A stretch of 64,000 nt of DNA from Pseudomonas sp. R5(2019) (GCF_009905435.1 NZ_JAAAMT010000029.1:1-64000); one strand, 5' to 3'; counted from the stretch's first letter, positions 53,187 through 62,125 are shown. Numbers and translations are program-made. Notes: generated by a model from the sequence alone, not told the origin.

Positions 53187-53261
53187 ATGCATTCTGGCCC
53201 GGCTCTTGCTAGTTCTCTGACAAGTAATTCCTGCAGGTAGCCAACGGCGGTTGCCTGAACC

Positions 53262-53321
53262 CCCGACAAAGACGTCGCACCCCCACTGGCAGTTGCCGGT
53301 CGGGAGGCGACGTCTTTTTTT
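53262..53321 (+). promoter_or_regulatory. nasA leader attenuator, probable NasT target
   Basis: AAAGACGTCGC (53268-53278) and GCGACGTCTTT (53307-53317) form a perfect 11-bp terminator stem followed by a run of T. CCCGAC (53262-53267) pairs with GTCGGG (53299-53304), which excludes the terminator stem. ACTGGC-AGTT-GCCGGT between the arms is a further hairpin, and CAGG...CCTG at about 53233-53256 forms another just upstream. The layout fits ANTAR-controlled antitermination. Confidence 0.8.
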
Positions 53322-53368
53322 CAGCCCCGAAAGACTTCCGTCGAGACTCATCGCAGTCGAGGTGTTCA

Positions 53369-54586
53369 ATGAATACGAATACGAGCTTCTGGAAATCCGG
53401 TCACGTCCCTACCCTGTTCGCCGCCTTTCTGTATTTCGACCTGAGTTTCATGGTCTGGTATCTGCTGGGGCCACTGGCGGTCCAGATCGCTGCCGACCTG
53501 CAGCTGACCACCCAACAGCGCGGCATGATGGTAGCGACACCGATTCTGGCGGGCGCGATCCTGCGCTTTTTCATGGGTATGCTGGCGGATCGGCTGTCGC
53601 CAAAAACCGCCGGCCTGATCGGCCAGGTCGTGGTCATCTGCGCCCTGTTCGGCGCCTGGAAAATCGGCATCCACAGCTATGAACACGCATTGCTGCTAGG
53701 CGTATTCCTGGGTGTGGCCGGCGCCTCGTTTGCGGTCTCGCTGCCGCTGGCTTCGCAGTGGTACCCCCCGCAGCATCAAGGCAAGGCCATGGGCATCGCC
53801 GGTGCCGGCAACTCCGGAACCGTGTTTGCCGCGCTGCTCGCGCCGGTACTGGCCGCAAGTTTCGGCTGGAGCAACGTGTTCGGCTTCGCCGTGATCCCGC
53901 TGATCATCACCCTGGCAGTGTTCGCCCTGATCGCTCGCAATGCGCCGCAACGGCCGAAAGCAAAATCCATGGCCGACTACTTCAAGGCCTTGGGCGATCG
54001 TGACAGCTGGTGGTTCATGTTCTTCTACAGCGTGACCTTCGGCGGCTTTATCGGCCTGGCCAGCGCCCTGCCTGGCTACTTCAACGACCAATATGGCCTG
54101 AGCCCGGTCACCGCCGGCTACTACACCGCGGCCTGCGTGTTCGGTGGCAGCCTGATGCGCCCATTGGGTGGTGCACTGGCCGACCGCTTCGGTGGTATTC
54201 GCACGCTGCTGGCGATGTACACCGTAGCCGCCATCTGCATTGCTGCCGTCGGCTTCAACCTGCCGAGTTCGCTGGCCGCGCTGGCGTTGTTCGTCGCCGC
54301 AATGCTCGGTCTCGGTGCAGGCAATGGTGCGGTGTTCCAACTGGTGCCACAACGCTTCCGTCAGGAGATCGGCGTCATGACCGGACTGATCGGCATGGCC
54401 GGCGGCATCGGTGGTTTCCTGCTCGCCGCAGGCCTGGGCACCATCAAGCAATACACCGGCAGCTACCAGCTGGCACTGTGGCTGTTCGCCAGCCTCGGTG
54501 TGCTGGCCTGGTTCGGCCTGCACGGCGTCAAGCAACGCTGGCGCACCACCTGGGGCGCGGCGGCCGTCACTGCCGCGCGCGTCTGA
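53369..54586 (+). CDS. nasA: Nitrate/nitrite transporter, MFS family (NarK/NasA)
   Basis: The 405-residue inner-membrane protein has twelve predicted spans and NNP-family signatures: FAAFLYFDLSFMVWYLLGPLAVQIA, the first nitrate signature region in GAGNSGTVFAALLAPVL and the second in GIAGAGNSGT/GLGAGNGAVFQLVPQRF. It imports nitrate for assimilation. It lies 180 bp downstream of nasT, behind the attenuator, and 11 bp before the phosphatase-kinase gene, so the two are cotranscribed. Confidence 0.92.
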   Translation: MNTNTSFWKSGHVPTLFAAFLYFDLSFMVWYLLGPLAVQIAADLQLTTQQRGMMVATPILAGAILRFFMGMLADRLSPKTAGLIGQVVVICALFGAWKIGIHSYEHALLLGVFLGVAGASFAVSLPLASQWYPPQHQGKAMGIAGAGNSGTVFAALLAPVLAASFGWSNVFGFAVIPLIITLAVFALIARNAPQRPKAKSMADYFKALGDRDSWWFMFFYSVTFGGFIGLASALPGYFNDQYGLSPVTAGYYTAACVFGGSLMRPLGGALADRFGGIRTLLAMYTVAAICIAAVGFNLPSSLAALALFVAAMLGLGAGNGAVFQLVPQRFRQEIGVMTGLIGMAGGIGGFLLAAGLGTIKQYTGSYQLALWLFASLGVLAWFGLHGVKQRWRTTWGAAAVTAARV

Positions 54587-54597
54587 GACCCCACCCC

Positions 54598-56268
54598 ATG
54601 AGCCTGCAACTGAGCTTTGCCCACGCCAGCGCCACCGGGCCACGCAGCGAAAACCAGGACGCCGTGCGCCTGGTGACGCCAGCCCCGGCGCTGGCCGCCA
54701 GCAAGGGCTACCTGTTTGCGCTGGCCGACGGCGTCAGTCAGTGCGCCGACGGCGGCCTGGCAGCCCGCGCCAGCTTGCAGGCACTGGCGCTGGACTACTA
54801 CGCCACCCCGGAAACCTGGGCCATTGCCCAGGCGCTGGACTGCCTGCTGCTGGCGCAAAACCGCTGGCTGCAAGCGAATGGCGGCGGTCAACCGCTGCTC
54901 ACCACATTGAGCGCGCTGGTCCTTCGCGGCCAGCGCTTCACCATGGCCCACGTGGGCGATTGCCGCGTCTACCGCTGGCATGACGATCGCTTGCAGCGGG
55001 TCAGCGACGACCATGTCTGGGAGCAACCGGGCATGCAGCACGTGCTCAAGCGCGCGCTGGGCCTGGACCAACACCTGGTGGTCGATTACCTGGAAGGCGA
55101 CCTGCGCCAGGACGAGCGTTTTCTGATTCTCAGCGACGGTGTCTGGGCAGTCCTCAGCGACAACGAAATCGCTCGCGTGCTGCGCGAACACCGCGACCTC
55201 GACCACGCCGTGCGCACCTTGGTGCACAGCGCCCACCTGGCCGGCAGCCAGGACAATGCCAGCGCCGTGCTCGTACAAGTCGATCAGCTTGGCCCTACGA
55301 CCTTGGGCGACACCTTGGCACAGCTGGCGCAATGGCCACTGCCAGGCCCACTCAAACCCGGCCAGCAGCTCGACGGACTTCAGGTCCAGGGCTTGCTGGG
55401 GCAGAGTCGGCAATCGTTGCTCTACCGAGTGCTGGACGCCCAACAACAGCCCTGGCTTCTGAAGACGTTACCGGGCAACCGCCAGGACGATCCTGCCGCC
55501 CAGCAAAGCCTGTTGCTGGAAGAATGGTTTTTGCGTCGCGTGGCAGGCCGCCACTTCCCGGAAGTGCATTCGGCCACGCAACGCCAGCATTTGTATTACC
55601 TGATGCGTGAGTACCCCGGCCAAACCCTGGCTGACGTTATCGCGCAAAGCGGCCCGCTCCCGCTGGCCCAATGGCAATCCGTCGCGCAACGCCTGCTGCG
55701 GGCAGTGGGCATGCTGCATCGGCGCAATATCCTGCACCGCGACATCAAGCCGGAGAACCTGCACCTGGGCAGCGACGGCGAACTGCGGTTGCTCGACTTC
55801 GGCCTGGCGTACTGCCCGGGCTTGTCGCAGACCGACGCGTTCGACCTCACCGGCACCCCCAGCTACATCGCACCGGAAGCCTTCGACGGCGCGCCGCCAA
55901 GCCCTCGGCAGGACCTGTATGCCGCCGGCGTGACGCTGTTCTATCTGCTCACCGGCCACTATCCCTATGGCGAGATCGAGGCCTTCCAGCGCCCTCGCTT
56001 CAACGCCCCGGCGAGCGCCAGCCGCTTTCGTCCCGATGTGCCGGACTGGCTCGACGCCAATCTGGCCCGCGCCGTCGAGGCCAACCCGGAACAACGCTTC
56101 GAGACAGCCGAGCAATGGCTGCTGCTGCTCGAACAAGCCGAACGACAGCCCCCTGCCCTGCGCCCTCGGCCCTTGCTTGAGCGCGAACCGCTGAAGGTCT
56201 GGCGCACGCTGGCGCTGCTGTCGTTATTGATCAACCTGGTATTGCTGGTGTCGTTGCTCAAGGCATGA
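54598..56268 (+). CDS. PP2C phosphatase - Ser/Thr protein kinase fusion, membrane anchored
   Basis: The 556-residue protein joins a PP2C-type phosphatase (about 1-235: RSENQDAVRL, LFALADGVSQCADGG, MAHVGDCRVYRW, ILSDGVWAVLSDNEI) to a eukaryotic-type kinase (about 255-515: ILHRDIKPENLHLG, LLDFGLAYCPG, GTPSYIAPEAFDG) and a C-terminal membrane span (LALLSLLINLVLLVSLL). The kinase catalytic Asp and DFG are intact. It is the conserved partner of nasA in Pseudomonas (PA1782 in P. aeruginosa), with an unknown target in nitrate assimilation. ATG 54598 begins MSLQLSFAHASATGPRSENQD. Confidence 0.9.
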   Translation: MSLQLSFAHASATGPRSENQDAVRLVTPAPALAASKGYLFALADGVSQCADGGLAARASLQALALDYYATPETWAIAQALDCLLLAQNRWLQANGGGQPLLTTLSALVLRGQRFTMAHVGDCRVYRWHDDRLQRVSDDHVWEQPGMQHVLKRALGLDQHLVVDYLEGDLRQDERFLILSDGVWAVLSDNEIARVLREHRDLDHAVRTLVHSAHLAGSQDNASAVLVQVDQLGPTTLGDTLAQLAQWPLPGPLKPGQQLDGLQVQGLLGQSRQSLLYRVLDAQQQPWLLKTLPGNRQDDPAAQQSLLLEEWFLRRVAGRHFPEVHSATQRQHLYYLMREYPGQTLADVIAQSGPLPLAQWQSVAQRLLRAVGMLHRRNILHRDIKPENLHLGSDGELRLLDFGLAYCPGLSQTDAFDLTGTPSYIAPEAFDGAPPSPRQDLYAAGVTLFYLLTGHYPYGEIEAFQRPRFNAPASASRFRPDVPDWLDANLARAVEANPEQRFETAEQWLLLLEQAERQPPALRPRPLLEREPLKVWRTLALLSLLINLVLLVSLLKA

Positions 56269-56298
56269 CACCGCCACCCCTGTGCAGAGGAAAAACAC

Positions 56299-57042
56299 AT
56301 GAGCGCTAAAGTCTGGTTGGTAGGTGCAGGCCCTGGTGATCCTGAATTGCTGACACTCAAGGCTGTGCGGGCATTGCATCAGGCCCAGGTGGTATTGATC
56401 GACGATCTGGTGAACCCGGCAGTGCTTGAACATTGCCCGCAGGCGCGGATCATTCCCGTCGGCAAGCGAGGTGGCTGCCGCTCGACGCCTCAGGCTTTCA
56501 TTCATCGGCTGATGCTGCGCTATGCACGCCAGGGCAAGTGCGTGGTGCGCCTCAAGGGTGGTGACCCGTGCATCTTTGGTCGTGGCGGCGAAGAAGCCCA
56601 GTGGTTGCAAGAACGGGGCGTAGAAGTGGAATTGGTCAACGGCATCACCGCAGGATTGGCTGGCGCGACTCAATGCAATATCCCGCTGACGCTGCGCGGC
56701 GTCAGCCGTGGTGTCACGCTGGTCACCGCTCACACTCAGGATGACAGCAGCCTGAACTGGCAAGCGCTGGCCCAGAGCGGCACTACGCTGGTGATCTACA
56801 TGGGCGTGGCCAAGCTTGGGGAGATTCAGCAGAACCTGTTGGCTGGCGGCATGAAAGCCGGCATGCCCGTGGCGATGATCGAGAACGCCTCGCTGCCTCA
56901 GCAGCGCGAATGCCGCAGCGAGCTGGGTGCCATGTGCGCCGACGCAGCCGCGTTCGAACTGCAAAGCCCGGCGATTCTGGTGATTGGCGAGGTTGCGGCG
57001 CAGGCGCAGCAGGCGATTGTCCGGGAGATGATGGTCGGCTGA
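56299..57042 (+). CDS. cobA: Uroporphyrinogen-III C-methyltransferase
   Basis: The 247-residue SAM-dependent enzyme makes precorrin-2 for siroheme and B12. It has the SUMT motifs VWLVGAGPGDPELLTLKAVRAL, VVRLKGGDPCIFGRGGEEAQWL and GITAGLAGATQCNIPLTLRG. GAGGAAAAACAC precedes the ATG. It follows the kinase gene by 30 bp and is likely in the nas transcript, as siroheme is needed by nitrite reductase. In P. aeruginosa nirB, nirD and nasC stand between these two genes but they are absent here. Confidence 0.94.
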   Translation: MSAKVWLVGAGPGDPELLTLKAVRALHQAQVVLIDDLVNPAVLEHCPQARIIPVGKRGGCRSTPQAFIHRLMLRYARQGKCVVRLKGGDPCIFGRGGEEAQWLQERGVEVELVNGITAGLAGATQCNIPLTLRGVSRGVTLVTAHTQDDSSLNWQALAQSGTTLVIYMGVAKLGEIQQNLLAGGMKAGMPVAMIENASLPQQRECRSELGAMCADAAAFELQSPAILVIGEVAAQAQQAIVREMMVG

Positions 57043-57196
57043 GCCGGGAGAAAAGGCACTTCGCACGGGAGATTTTGTTGCTTGTGCTGGCCTCATTGCT
57101 AGCAAGCTCTGCTCCCACTGGGGAATGCCTGCGAAGATAGAATCCCCCCGCAATTGCGGGATAACCGCACCGAAACCACACAGATCTAAAGCCGAA

Positions 57197-57547
57197 CAAA
57201 CAAGGCTGGCAACTCCAATTTCACAGACCATGGCACGTTGCAACAAATGTGGGAGCGGATTTATCCGCGAAGCGCCGCGCGGGCGGCGCGCGATCTCAAG
57301 AACAATGGAAAAACCAAGGCAGGCACCTCACACGGCTCATGCGATCTGCTGACAGCCCCCCTAGCCTCCCCCATCAGAATGAAGAGGGTTGCCTGAGGAC
57401 CGTATCGAGGCTTCCAAGTGCTTGTCTTGGGTTTTCCGGCGCTGCCGAAATCGAGCGCCGCCCGCGCGGCGCTTCGCGGATAAATCCGCTCCCACATTCG
57501 TTGCAACGTGCCATGGCCTGTGAGATTGGGGTTGTCAGCCTTGCTTG
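57197..57547. repeat. Long palindromic (MITE- or REP-like) element, 93-bp arms
   Basis: Arms 57197-57289 and 57455-57547 are inverted copies of 93 bp with six mismatches (87 of 93 identical), around a 165-bp centre. Each arm contains TGTGGGAGCGGATTTATCCG followed by CGAAGCGCCGCG. The core is shared with the element at 13.4 kb. The centre encodes nothing recognisable, so movement, if any, would need an enzyme from elsewhere. Confidence 0.8.
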
Positions 57548-57575
57548 TAGGGCGGGAGATCGCGGTGGCGCACAC

Positions 57576-57606
57576 AAAAAAAACCCGGCCTAGGCCGGGT
57601 TTTTTT
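57576..57606. terminator. Bidirectional terminator downstream of oprF
   Basis: AAACCCGGCC-TA-GGCCGGGTTT is a perfect 10-bp stem with A and T runs on the two sides. It lies 14 bp past the oprF stop. Confidence 0.9.
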
Positions 57607-57619
57607 GATCACTCACCAA

Positions 57620-58654
57620 TTACTTGGCTTGTGCTTCCACTTGAGCTTCTACGCGGCGGTTAACAGCGCGGCCAGCGTCAGTTGCGTTGTCAGCAACTGG
57701 ACGGCTCTCACCATAACCAACCGAGCTTACACGGCCCGATTCAACACCGTACTGCTGGGTCAGAACCTGCTTGACGGCGCCAGCACGACGCTCGGACAGT
57801 TTCTGGTTGTAAGCGTCAGTACCGACGGAGTCAGTATGACCTTCAACAACGGTGGTGGTGGATGGGTACTGCTTCATGAAGTCAGCCAGGTTCTTGATAT
57901 CGCCGTAGCTGTTTGGCTTCACGACCGACTTGTCGAAGTCGAACTTCACGTCCAGTTCAACGCGAACAACTTCAGCGACCGCTGGGCAGCCATCAGCATC
58001 AACGGTAACGTTGGCTGGGGTGTCAGGGCACTTGTCGACGTTGTCGCAAACGCCGTCGTTGTCGCTGTCGGCGCAGACTTCTGCCACTGGAGCGGGAGCC
58101 GCTTCAACTTTCTTCGAACCGCCGCCGAAGTTCACACCAACGCCGACGCTTGGCGCCCACTCGGTGTTGCCATCGTCGATATTGTACTGAGCTTCAACAC
58201 CCGCACGGGCGTAGAAGTTCTCGGTGAAGTACAGCTTGGCACCACCGCCGAGGTTGGCGAAGGTGGAGCCGTTACGGCCGCTACGGCCAGTCTGACCGAT
58301 AGACTGATCAGAGAAACCTGCGGAGACATACGGACGCAGCATGTCGCCTGGGGCGTTGAAGTGGTACAGAGCGTCGAGGGCGGTGTTGGAGCCCTTGATG
58401 TTCTTGCCGTCGTCGCCACGGACGTTGTGAACTTCGTCGTAGCCCAGACGCAGTTCTACGTCGTCGGTCAGGAAGTAACCGACCGAGCCGCCGAACAGGT
58501 TGCCGTCGTTCTTGAAGTTACGCTCGCTATCGTACATCTCTTTCTTGGCGAAGCCTTCGATTTCAACTGCGCCTTGGCCTTGTGCCAGAGCGCCGAACGA
58601 AGAGACGGCAATCAGAGAACCAATGGCCAAGCCCAAGGTGTTTTTCAGTTTCAT
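57620..58654 (-). CDS. oprF: Major outer membrane porin OprF
   Basis: The 344-residue protein has a signal peptide (MKLKNTLGLAIGSLIAVSSFGALAQG), an N-terminal eight-strand beta barrel, a Cys-containing calcium-type linker (CADSDNDGVCDNVDKCPDTPANV) and a C-terminal OmpA-like peptidoglycan-binding domain (VELDVKFDFDKSVVKPNSYGDI, VVEGHTDSVGTDAYNQKLSERRA). It maintains the envelope and forms a general slow porin. It lies 108 bp downstream of sigX on the same strand; SigX is known to drive oprF in Pseudomonas. Confidence 0.97.
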   Translation of the reverse strand: MKLKNTLGLAIGSLIAVSSFGALAQGQGAVEIEGFAKKEMYDSERNFKNDGNLFGGSVGYFLTDDVELRLGYDEVHNVRGDDGKNIKGSNTALDALYHFNAPGDMLRPYVSAGFSDQSIGQTGRSGRNGSTFANLGGGAKLYFTENFYARAGVEAQYNIDDGNTEWAPSVGVGVNFGGGSKKVEAAPAPVAEVCADSDNDGVCDNVDKCPDTPANVTVDADGCPAVAEVVRVELDVKFDFDKSVVKPNSYGDIKNLADFMKQYPSTTTVVEGHTDSVGTDAYNQKLSERRAGAVKQVLTQQYGVESGRVSSVGYGESRPVADNATDAGRAVNRRVEAQVEAQAK

Positions 58655-58762
58655 CCGTTAAATCCCCATCTGGTGATTGTTAAGCAGTCCCGCGTAAAAG
58701 GGGGACAACTCGTCGGCAAGTCTAGCAGAACCAACCGACACGTTAGAGATATTTGCTCCTAC

Positions 58763-59353
58763 TTAAGTTTCGGAAACACTCGCAAATTTCTCACGTAGCT
58801 TATCGAGCGCACGTTTGTAGCGCATTTTTGTCGCGCTCAAGCCCATGTGCATGATGTCCGCGATCTCTTGAAACTCCAACTCTGCGACAAAACGTAGCAC
58901 TAGAATCTCACGGTCAATCGGGTTTACATGCACAAGCCACCGATCTAGTCCACCTTTCTCTTCCGGCTTCGGAGCCTTCTCTTCAGAGGCCTCCTCCAGC
59001 GGGTCGAGACTCAAGGCGTCCATCAACCGACGCTTGCGCCGCTCCTTGCGGTACTGGGTGATACATTCGTTGTAGGTAATGCTGTAGAGCCAGGTCTTGA
59101 ACTTGGATTTGCCCTCGAAGTTCTTCAGACCATACAGCACCTTCAACATGACCTCCTGACAGACATCATCAGCGTCCCGATCGTTCCCCAAATAACGTGC
59201 ACACACGTTAAAAAGGGTCCGCTGGTAGCGCCGCATGAGCTCCTCATAGGCGCGTGTGACGTGAAACAGCTCCTCATGCGAACGCGCCACCAACTCCTCA
59301 TCGGTGAGTTCGCGTGGGTCGTAACGCATGGGTAGCGAATGAACTCTATTCAA
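58763..59353 (-). CDS. sigX: ECF sigma factor SigX
   Basis: The 196-residue sigma factor shows region 2 (YQRTLFNVCARYLGNDRDADDVCQEVMLKVLYGLKNFEGKSKFKTWLYSITYNECITQYR) and region 4 (LVLRFVAELEFQEIADIMHMGLSATKMRYKRALDKLREKF). SigX responds to envelope and osmotic changes and controls oprF and fatty-acid genes. No anti-sigma gene is adjacent; in Pseudomonas the upstream cmpX and crfX genes are thought to connect to its control. Confidence 0.96.
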   Translation of the reverse strand: MNRVHSLPMRYDPRELTDEELVARSHEELFHVTRAYEELMRRYQRTLFNVCARYLGNDRDADDVCQEVMLKVLYGLKNFEGKSKFKTWLYSITYNECITQYRKERRKRRLMDALSLDPLEEASEEKAPKPEEKGGLDRWLVHVNPIDREILVLRFVAELEFQEIADIMHMGLSATKMRYKRALDKLREKFASVSET

Positions 59354-59440
59354 ATCAAGTCTGGCCGACAGTCAGGTCAGTTTCCGCCAAGTCCGTGCTC
59401 GGGCTTTTTCGCGGCGGCATACATTACAGGATTTGATGGG

Positions 59441-60265
59441 TCAGCGGCTACTGACTCGCTGCTCCAACAGTATCCGATTTGACAGAGATACTAATTCGCC
59501 ATCATCGGTCAGCAAAGTAGTTTTCACTGTTCCGATTTCTTCGATCTGGCCTTCGAGCTCCCCTATCTGGACGTATTGACCGACTTGATACAATTCGCGC
59601 ACGTAAATCCCGGCGAGAATCTGGCCGGCGATTTCGCGACTGCCCAGGCCCATTGCCAAGGCAACGGCCAGACCAACGGTAATCAATCCGATGACGATTA
59701 CGTGGTTCAGCAGATCGGTTTTGACCTCGAGTTGGCTGATCGCCACTGAGATACTGATGATGATCACCAGCCACTGGGCAACGCGACCCAGGCCTGCGGA
59801 ATAATCCAGCCCAACACCTTCTGCCGCGCCACGGACAAGGCCATTTGCGAGCTGTGCCAACAGCACACCGACCAGCAACACCAGGGCCGCGCCAAAGACT
59901 TTTGGCAAGTACAGCGCCAGCATGTCCAGGGTCGCCGAGACACGCTCAAGCCCCAGCGACTCTGCCGCCGAGACCAGAAAGATAAGGAGTACGAACCAAT
60001 AGACGATCTTGCCGATCAGGGTCGAGATCGGCACCTGGATGCCGGCACGGCTCATCAACTTGGTCAGGCCGGTGCCGGCCATCAGGCGATCGAGGCCAAA
60101 CTTGGCCAGCAGTTTGGACAACAAGGTGTCGAGCAGCTTGGCGACCACAAAGCCAAGCAGCACAACGACCAGCGCGCCAAACAGGTTGGGAATGAAATTC
60201 GCGACTTTGGTCCACAAGGCTGTCATTGCCGTGACCAGGCTCTGGGTCCAGAGATCAAGTTCCAT
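59441..60265 (-). CDS. cmpX: Small mechanosensitive channel-like membrane protein CmpX
   Basis: The 274-residue inner-membrane protein has a pair of N-terminal spans (LFGALVVVLLGFVVAKLLDTLL), further spans at VYWFVLLIFLVSAAESLG and AALVLLVGVLLAQLAN, and a C-terminal MscS-like segment (GLAVALAMGLGSREIAGQILAGIYVRELYQVGQYVQIGELEGQIEEIG). Start ATG 60265 is preferred over a TTG two codons upstream; the crfX stop lies 2 bp before it. In P. aeruginosa loss of CmpX changes SigX activity. Confidence 0.9.
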   Translation of the reverse strand: MELDLWTQSLVTAMTALWTKVANFIPNLFGALVVVLLGFVVAKLLDTLLSKLLAKFGLDRLMAGTGLTKLMSRAGIQVPISTLIGKIVYWFVLLIFLVSAAESLGLERVSATLDMLALYLPKVFGAALVLLVGVLLAQLANGLVRGAAEGVGLDYSAGLGRVAQWLVIIISISVAISQLEVKTDLLNHVIVIGLITVGLAVALAMGLGSREIAGQILAGIYVRELYQVGQYVQIGELEGQIEEIGTVKTTLLTDDGELVSLSNRILLEQRVSSR

Positions 60266-60267
60266 AT

Positions 60268-60513
60268 TCAATCAGCCTTATCCGCATTACGGGCAGAGAT
60301 AGAACGACGTGACACCGGCGCAATGTGCGCCGAGCCATTGTTGACAGCGATCATCAGGGCCTGCGCCCAGCGCCCCAGCAAACTGAACAGATCACCCGCG
60401 CCCACCTGACGGTTGGCGGTTTTCAGGACACGGCCCAGGCAAGCATCGTCGTCGCGATTGGACCGCGACGCCCTGAGCATGTCCCGCAAGGATTCTTCAA
60501 ACGGATCGTGCAT
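60268..60513 (-). CDS. crfX: Small protein CrfX
   Basis: The 81-residue product (MHDPFEESLRDMLRASRSNRDDDACLGRVLKTANRQVGAGDLFSLLGRWAQALMIAVNNG...) matches the position and size of CrfX, the gene before cmpX and sigX in P. aeruginosa (PA1774). The function is poorly known. ATG 60513 follows GAGGTGCCT; 15 codons upstream are open but have no support. It is coupled closely to cmpX. Confidence 0.85.
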   Translation of the reverse strand: MHDPFEESLRDMLRASRSNRDDDACLGRVLKTANRQVGAGDLFSLLGRWAQALMIAVNNGSAHIAPVSRRSISARNADKAD

Positions 60514-60612
60514 AGGCACCTCGCGCAATATCTGGAAGAGACGTGGCCGACTTGGCACGGGTCACATCCATGACCCGACCAGACTTACCACGCGCGCCCG
60601 CAACACCCTCCA

Positions 60613-61608
60613 TCAGACCCACCGCAGGCGGCGAAACAGCCAGTACTGGCCAGCGGCAACCGCCACCATCATCAGCGAGGCGACCAGAAAGCCGTAGGGG
60701 CTGTCAGCCCCTGGAATGCCGCCGACGTTGATACCCAAGAGGCCGGTCAAGAAGCTCATGGGCAAAAAGATGCCAGTGACGATACTGAATCGATACATGG
60801 TTCTGTTCATGCGCTCGTTCAGGCGCCTGTCTTCACTGTCGAGCACCAGCGAAACGCGCTCGCGGGCCAGCTCGAGCTCTTCCAGATAGCGGGTCAGGCT
60901 GTTGTTGAGCTCATTCCAGTAATCGGCATCATCCTCGACAAACCAGGGCCACTTGTTTCGCGCCAGCTGGGCATAGATTTCCCGCTGTGGCGCGAGAAAC
61001 CGCCGCAAACCCGCTGCGCGCCTGCGGATTTGCACCACCGCACCGTGCTCGGGCGCATACCGTTCGTCGGAATCGAGTTTCTCTTCCTCTTCATCGACCG
61101 CTTCTGACAAGTCGCTGACCAGCGCCTGAACCTTTTCGGTCAAATTCTGGGCGAGATACAGCAGCAATTCGGACGAGGTTTTCGGCCCACGGCCGATTGC
61201 CAGTTGCTCAAGCAGCTCATCAGTGGCGCGAAGGGGACGCAAGCGCAGGGAAATGACCCGCTGCGCCTGGGCGAAGATGCGGACCGACACCATGTCTTCA
61301 GGTTCGGCTCCGGGATTGAGATTGACCCCGCGCAGAAACAGCAGCATTTCAGCGTCTGGCAAGGGCAACAGGCGCGGCCGGGTATTCTCCTCCAGCAGCA
61401 GGTCGCAGACGAATTCACTCAGGCCGCTGTCTTTACGCAACCAGGTCCGGGTTTGCGGGTGGCTGCGGTCCAAATGCAGCCAGAGGCTTTCCCCAGGCTG
61501 CAGTTCAAGTGCATCAAGCTCGGTTCGGGCGATCGAACGTGCGCTGCCTTTTCCATCCAGCACCAGGGCATGCACCAGCCCCCACTGCGCGTTTTCTTCC
61601 TCGAACAT
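60613..61608 (-). CDS. cmaX: CorA/ZntB-family divalent cation transporter (CmaX)
   Basis: The 331-residue protein has a large cytoplasmic N-terminal domain with a long helix (DLSEAVDEEEEKLDSDERYAPEHGAVVQIRRRAAGLRRFL) and two C-terminal spans (TGIFLPMSFLTGLLGINVGGIPG and YGFLVASLMMVAVAAGQYWLF). The loop motif is GIN in place of GMN, as in ZntB-type members that favour zinc over magnesium. It corresponds to cmaX (PA1773) by position. Confidence 0.9.
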   Translation of the reverse strand: MFEEENAQWGLVHALVLDGKGSARSIARTELDALELQPGESLWLHLDRSHPQTRTWLRKDSGLSEFVCDLLLEENTRPRLLPLPDAEMLLFLRGVNLNPGAEPEDMVSVRIFAQAQRVISLRLRPLRATDELLEQLAIGRGPKTSSELLLYLAQNLTEKVQALVSDLSEAVDEEEEKLDSDERYAPEHGAVVQIRRRAAGLRRFLAPQREIYAQLARNKWPWFVEDDADYWNELNNSLTRYLEELELARERVSLVLDSEDRRLNERMNRTMYRFSIVTGIFLPMSFLTGLLGINVGGIPGADSPYGFLVASLMMVAVAAGQYWLFRRLRWV

Positions 61609-61636
61609 CCCTTCTCCGCAGACCGGTTTAAAACAG

Positions 61637-62125
61637 TTACTCGGGCATTTTCAGTGGGCTTGGCGAGATGATCACGCCATTGTTGTCGGCATAAAGGTAC
61701 TCACCCGGGCGGAAAGTGACACCGGCAAAGGTCACGGCCACGTTCAAATCGCCAATGCCGCGCTTGTCGGTTTTCATCGGGTGACTGGCGAGGGCCTGCA
61801 CGCCCAGATCGGTCTGGGCAATCACGTCCACGTCGCGGATGCAGCCGTAGATCACCATCCCTTCCCAGCCATTTTTGGCGGCTTTCTCGGCGATCATGTC
61901 GCCCAGCAGCGCCCGGCGCAGCGAGCCGCCGCCGTCCACCACCAGCACCTTGCCCTTGCCATCGAGCTCGGCCTGCGCTTTCACCAGCGAGTTGTCCTCA
62001 AAGCATTTGATGGTAACGATCTGGCCACCGAAGGAGTCGCGACCACCAAAATTGCTGAACATCGGTTCAAGCACCTGCACCAGGTCCGGATAGGCGTCGC
62101 ACAGGTCGGGCGTGAGGTAATGCAT
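61637..62125 (-). CDS. rraA: Ribonuclease E activity regulator RraA
   Basis: The 162-residue protein (MHYLTPDLCDAYPDLVQVLEPMFSNFGGRDSFGG...; VVDGGGSLRRALLGDMIAEKAAKNGWEGMVIYGCIRDVD) has the trimeric RraA fold signatures. RraA binds and inhibits RNase E; some relatives are aldolases, and the G-C-I-R-D segment is shared by both. ATG 62125 follows AGGAGTTCCTCC. The upstream 18 codons are rejected. Confidence 0.93.
   Translation of the reverse strand: MHYLTPDLCDAYPDLVQVLEPMFSNFGGRDSFGGQIVTIKCFEDNSLVKAQAELDGKGKVLVVDGGGSLRRALLGDMIAEKAAKNGWEGMVIYGCIRDVDVIAQTDLGVQALASHPMKTDKRGIGDLNVAVTFAGVTFRPGEYLYADNNGVIISPSPLKMPE

Larger units (their letters stand above)
57043..57619. other. Intergenic region, cobA / oprF
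   Basis: The 577-bp gap between convergent genes is filled mainly by the long palindromic element at 57197-57547 and the oprF terminator. No gene is supported. Confidence 0.6.
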
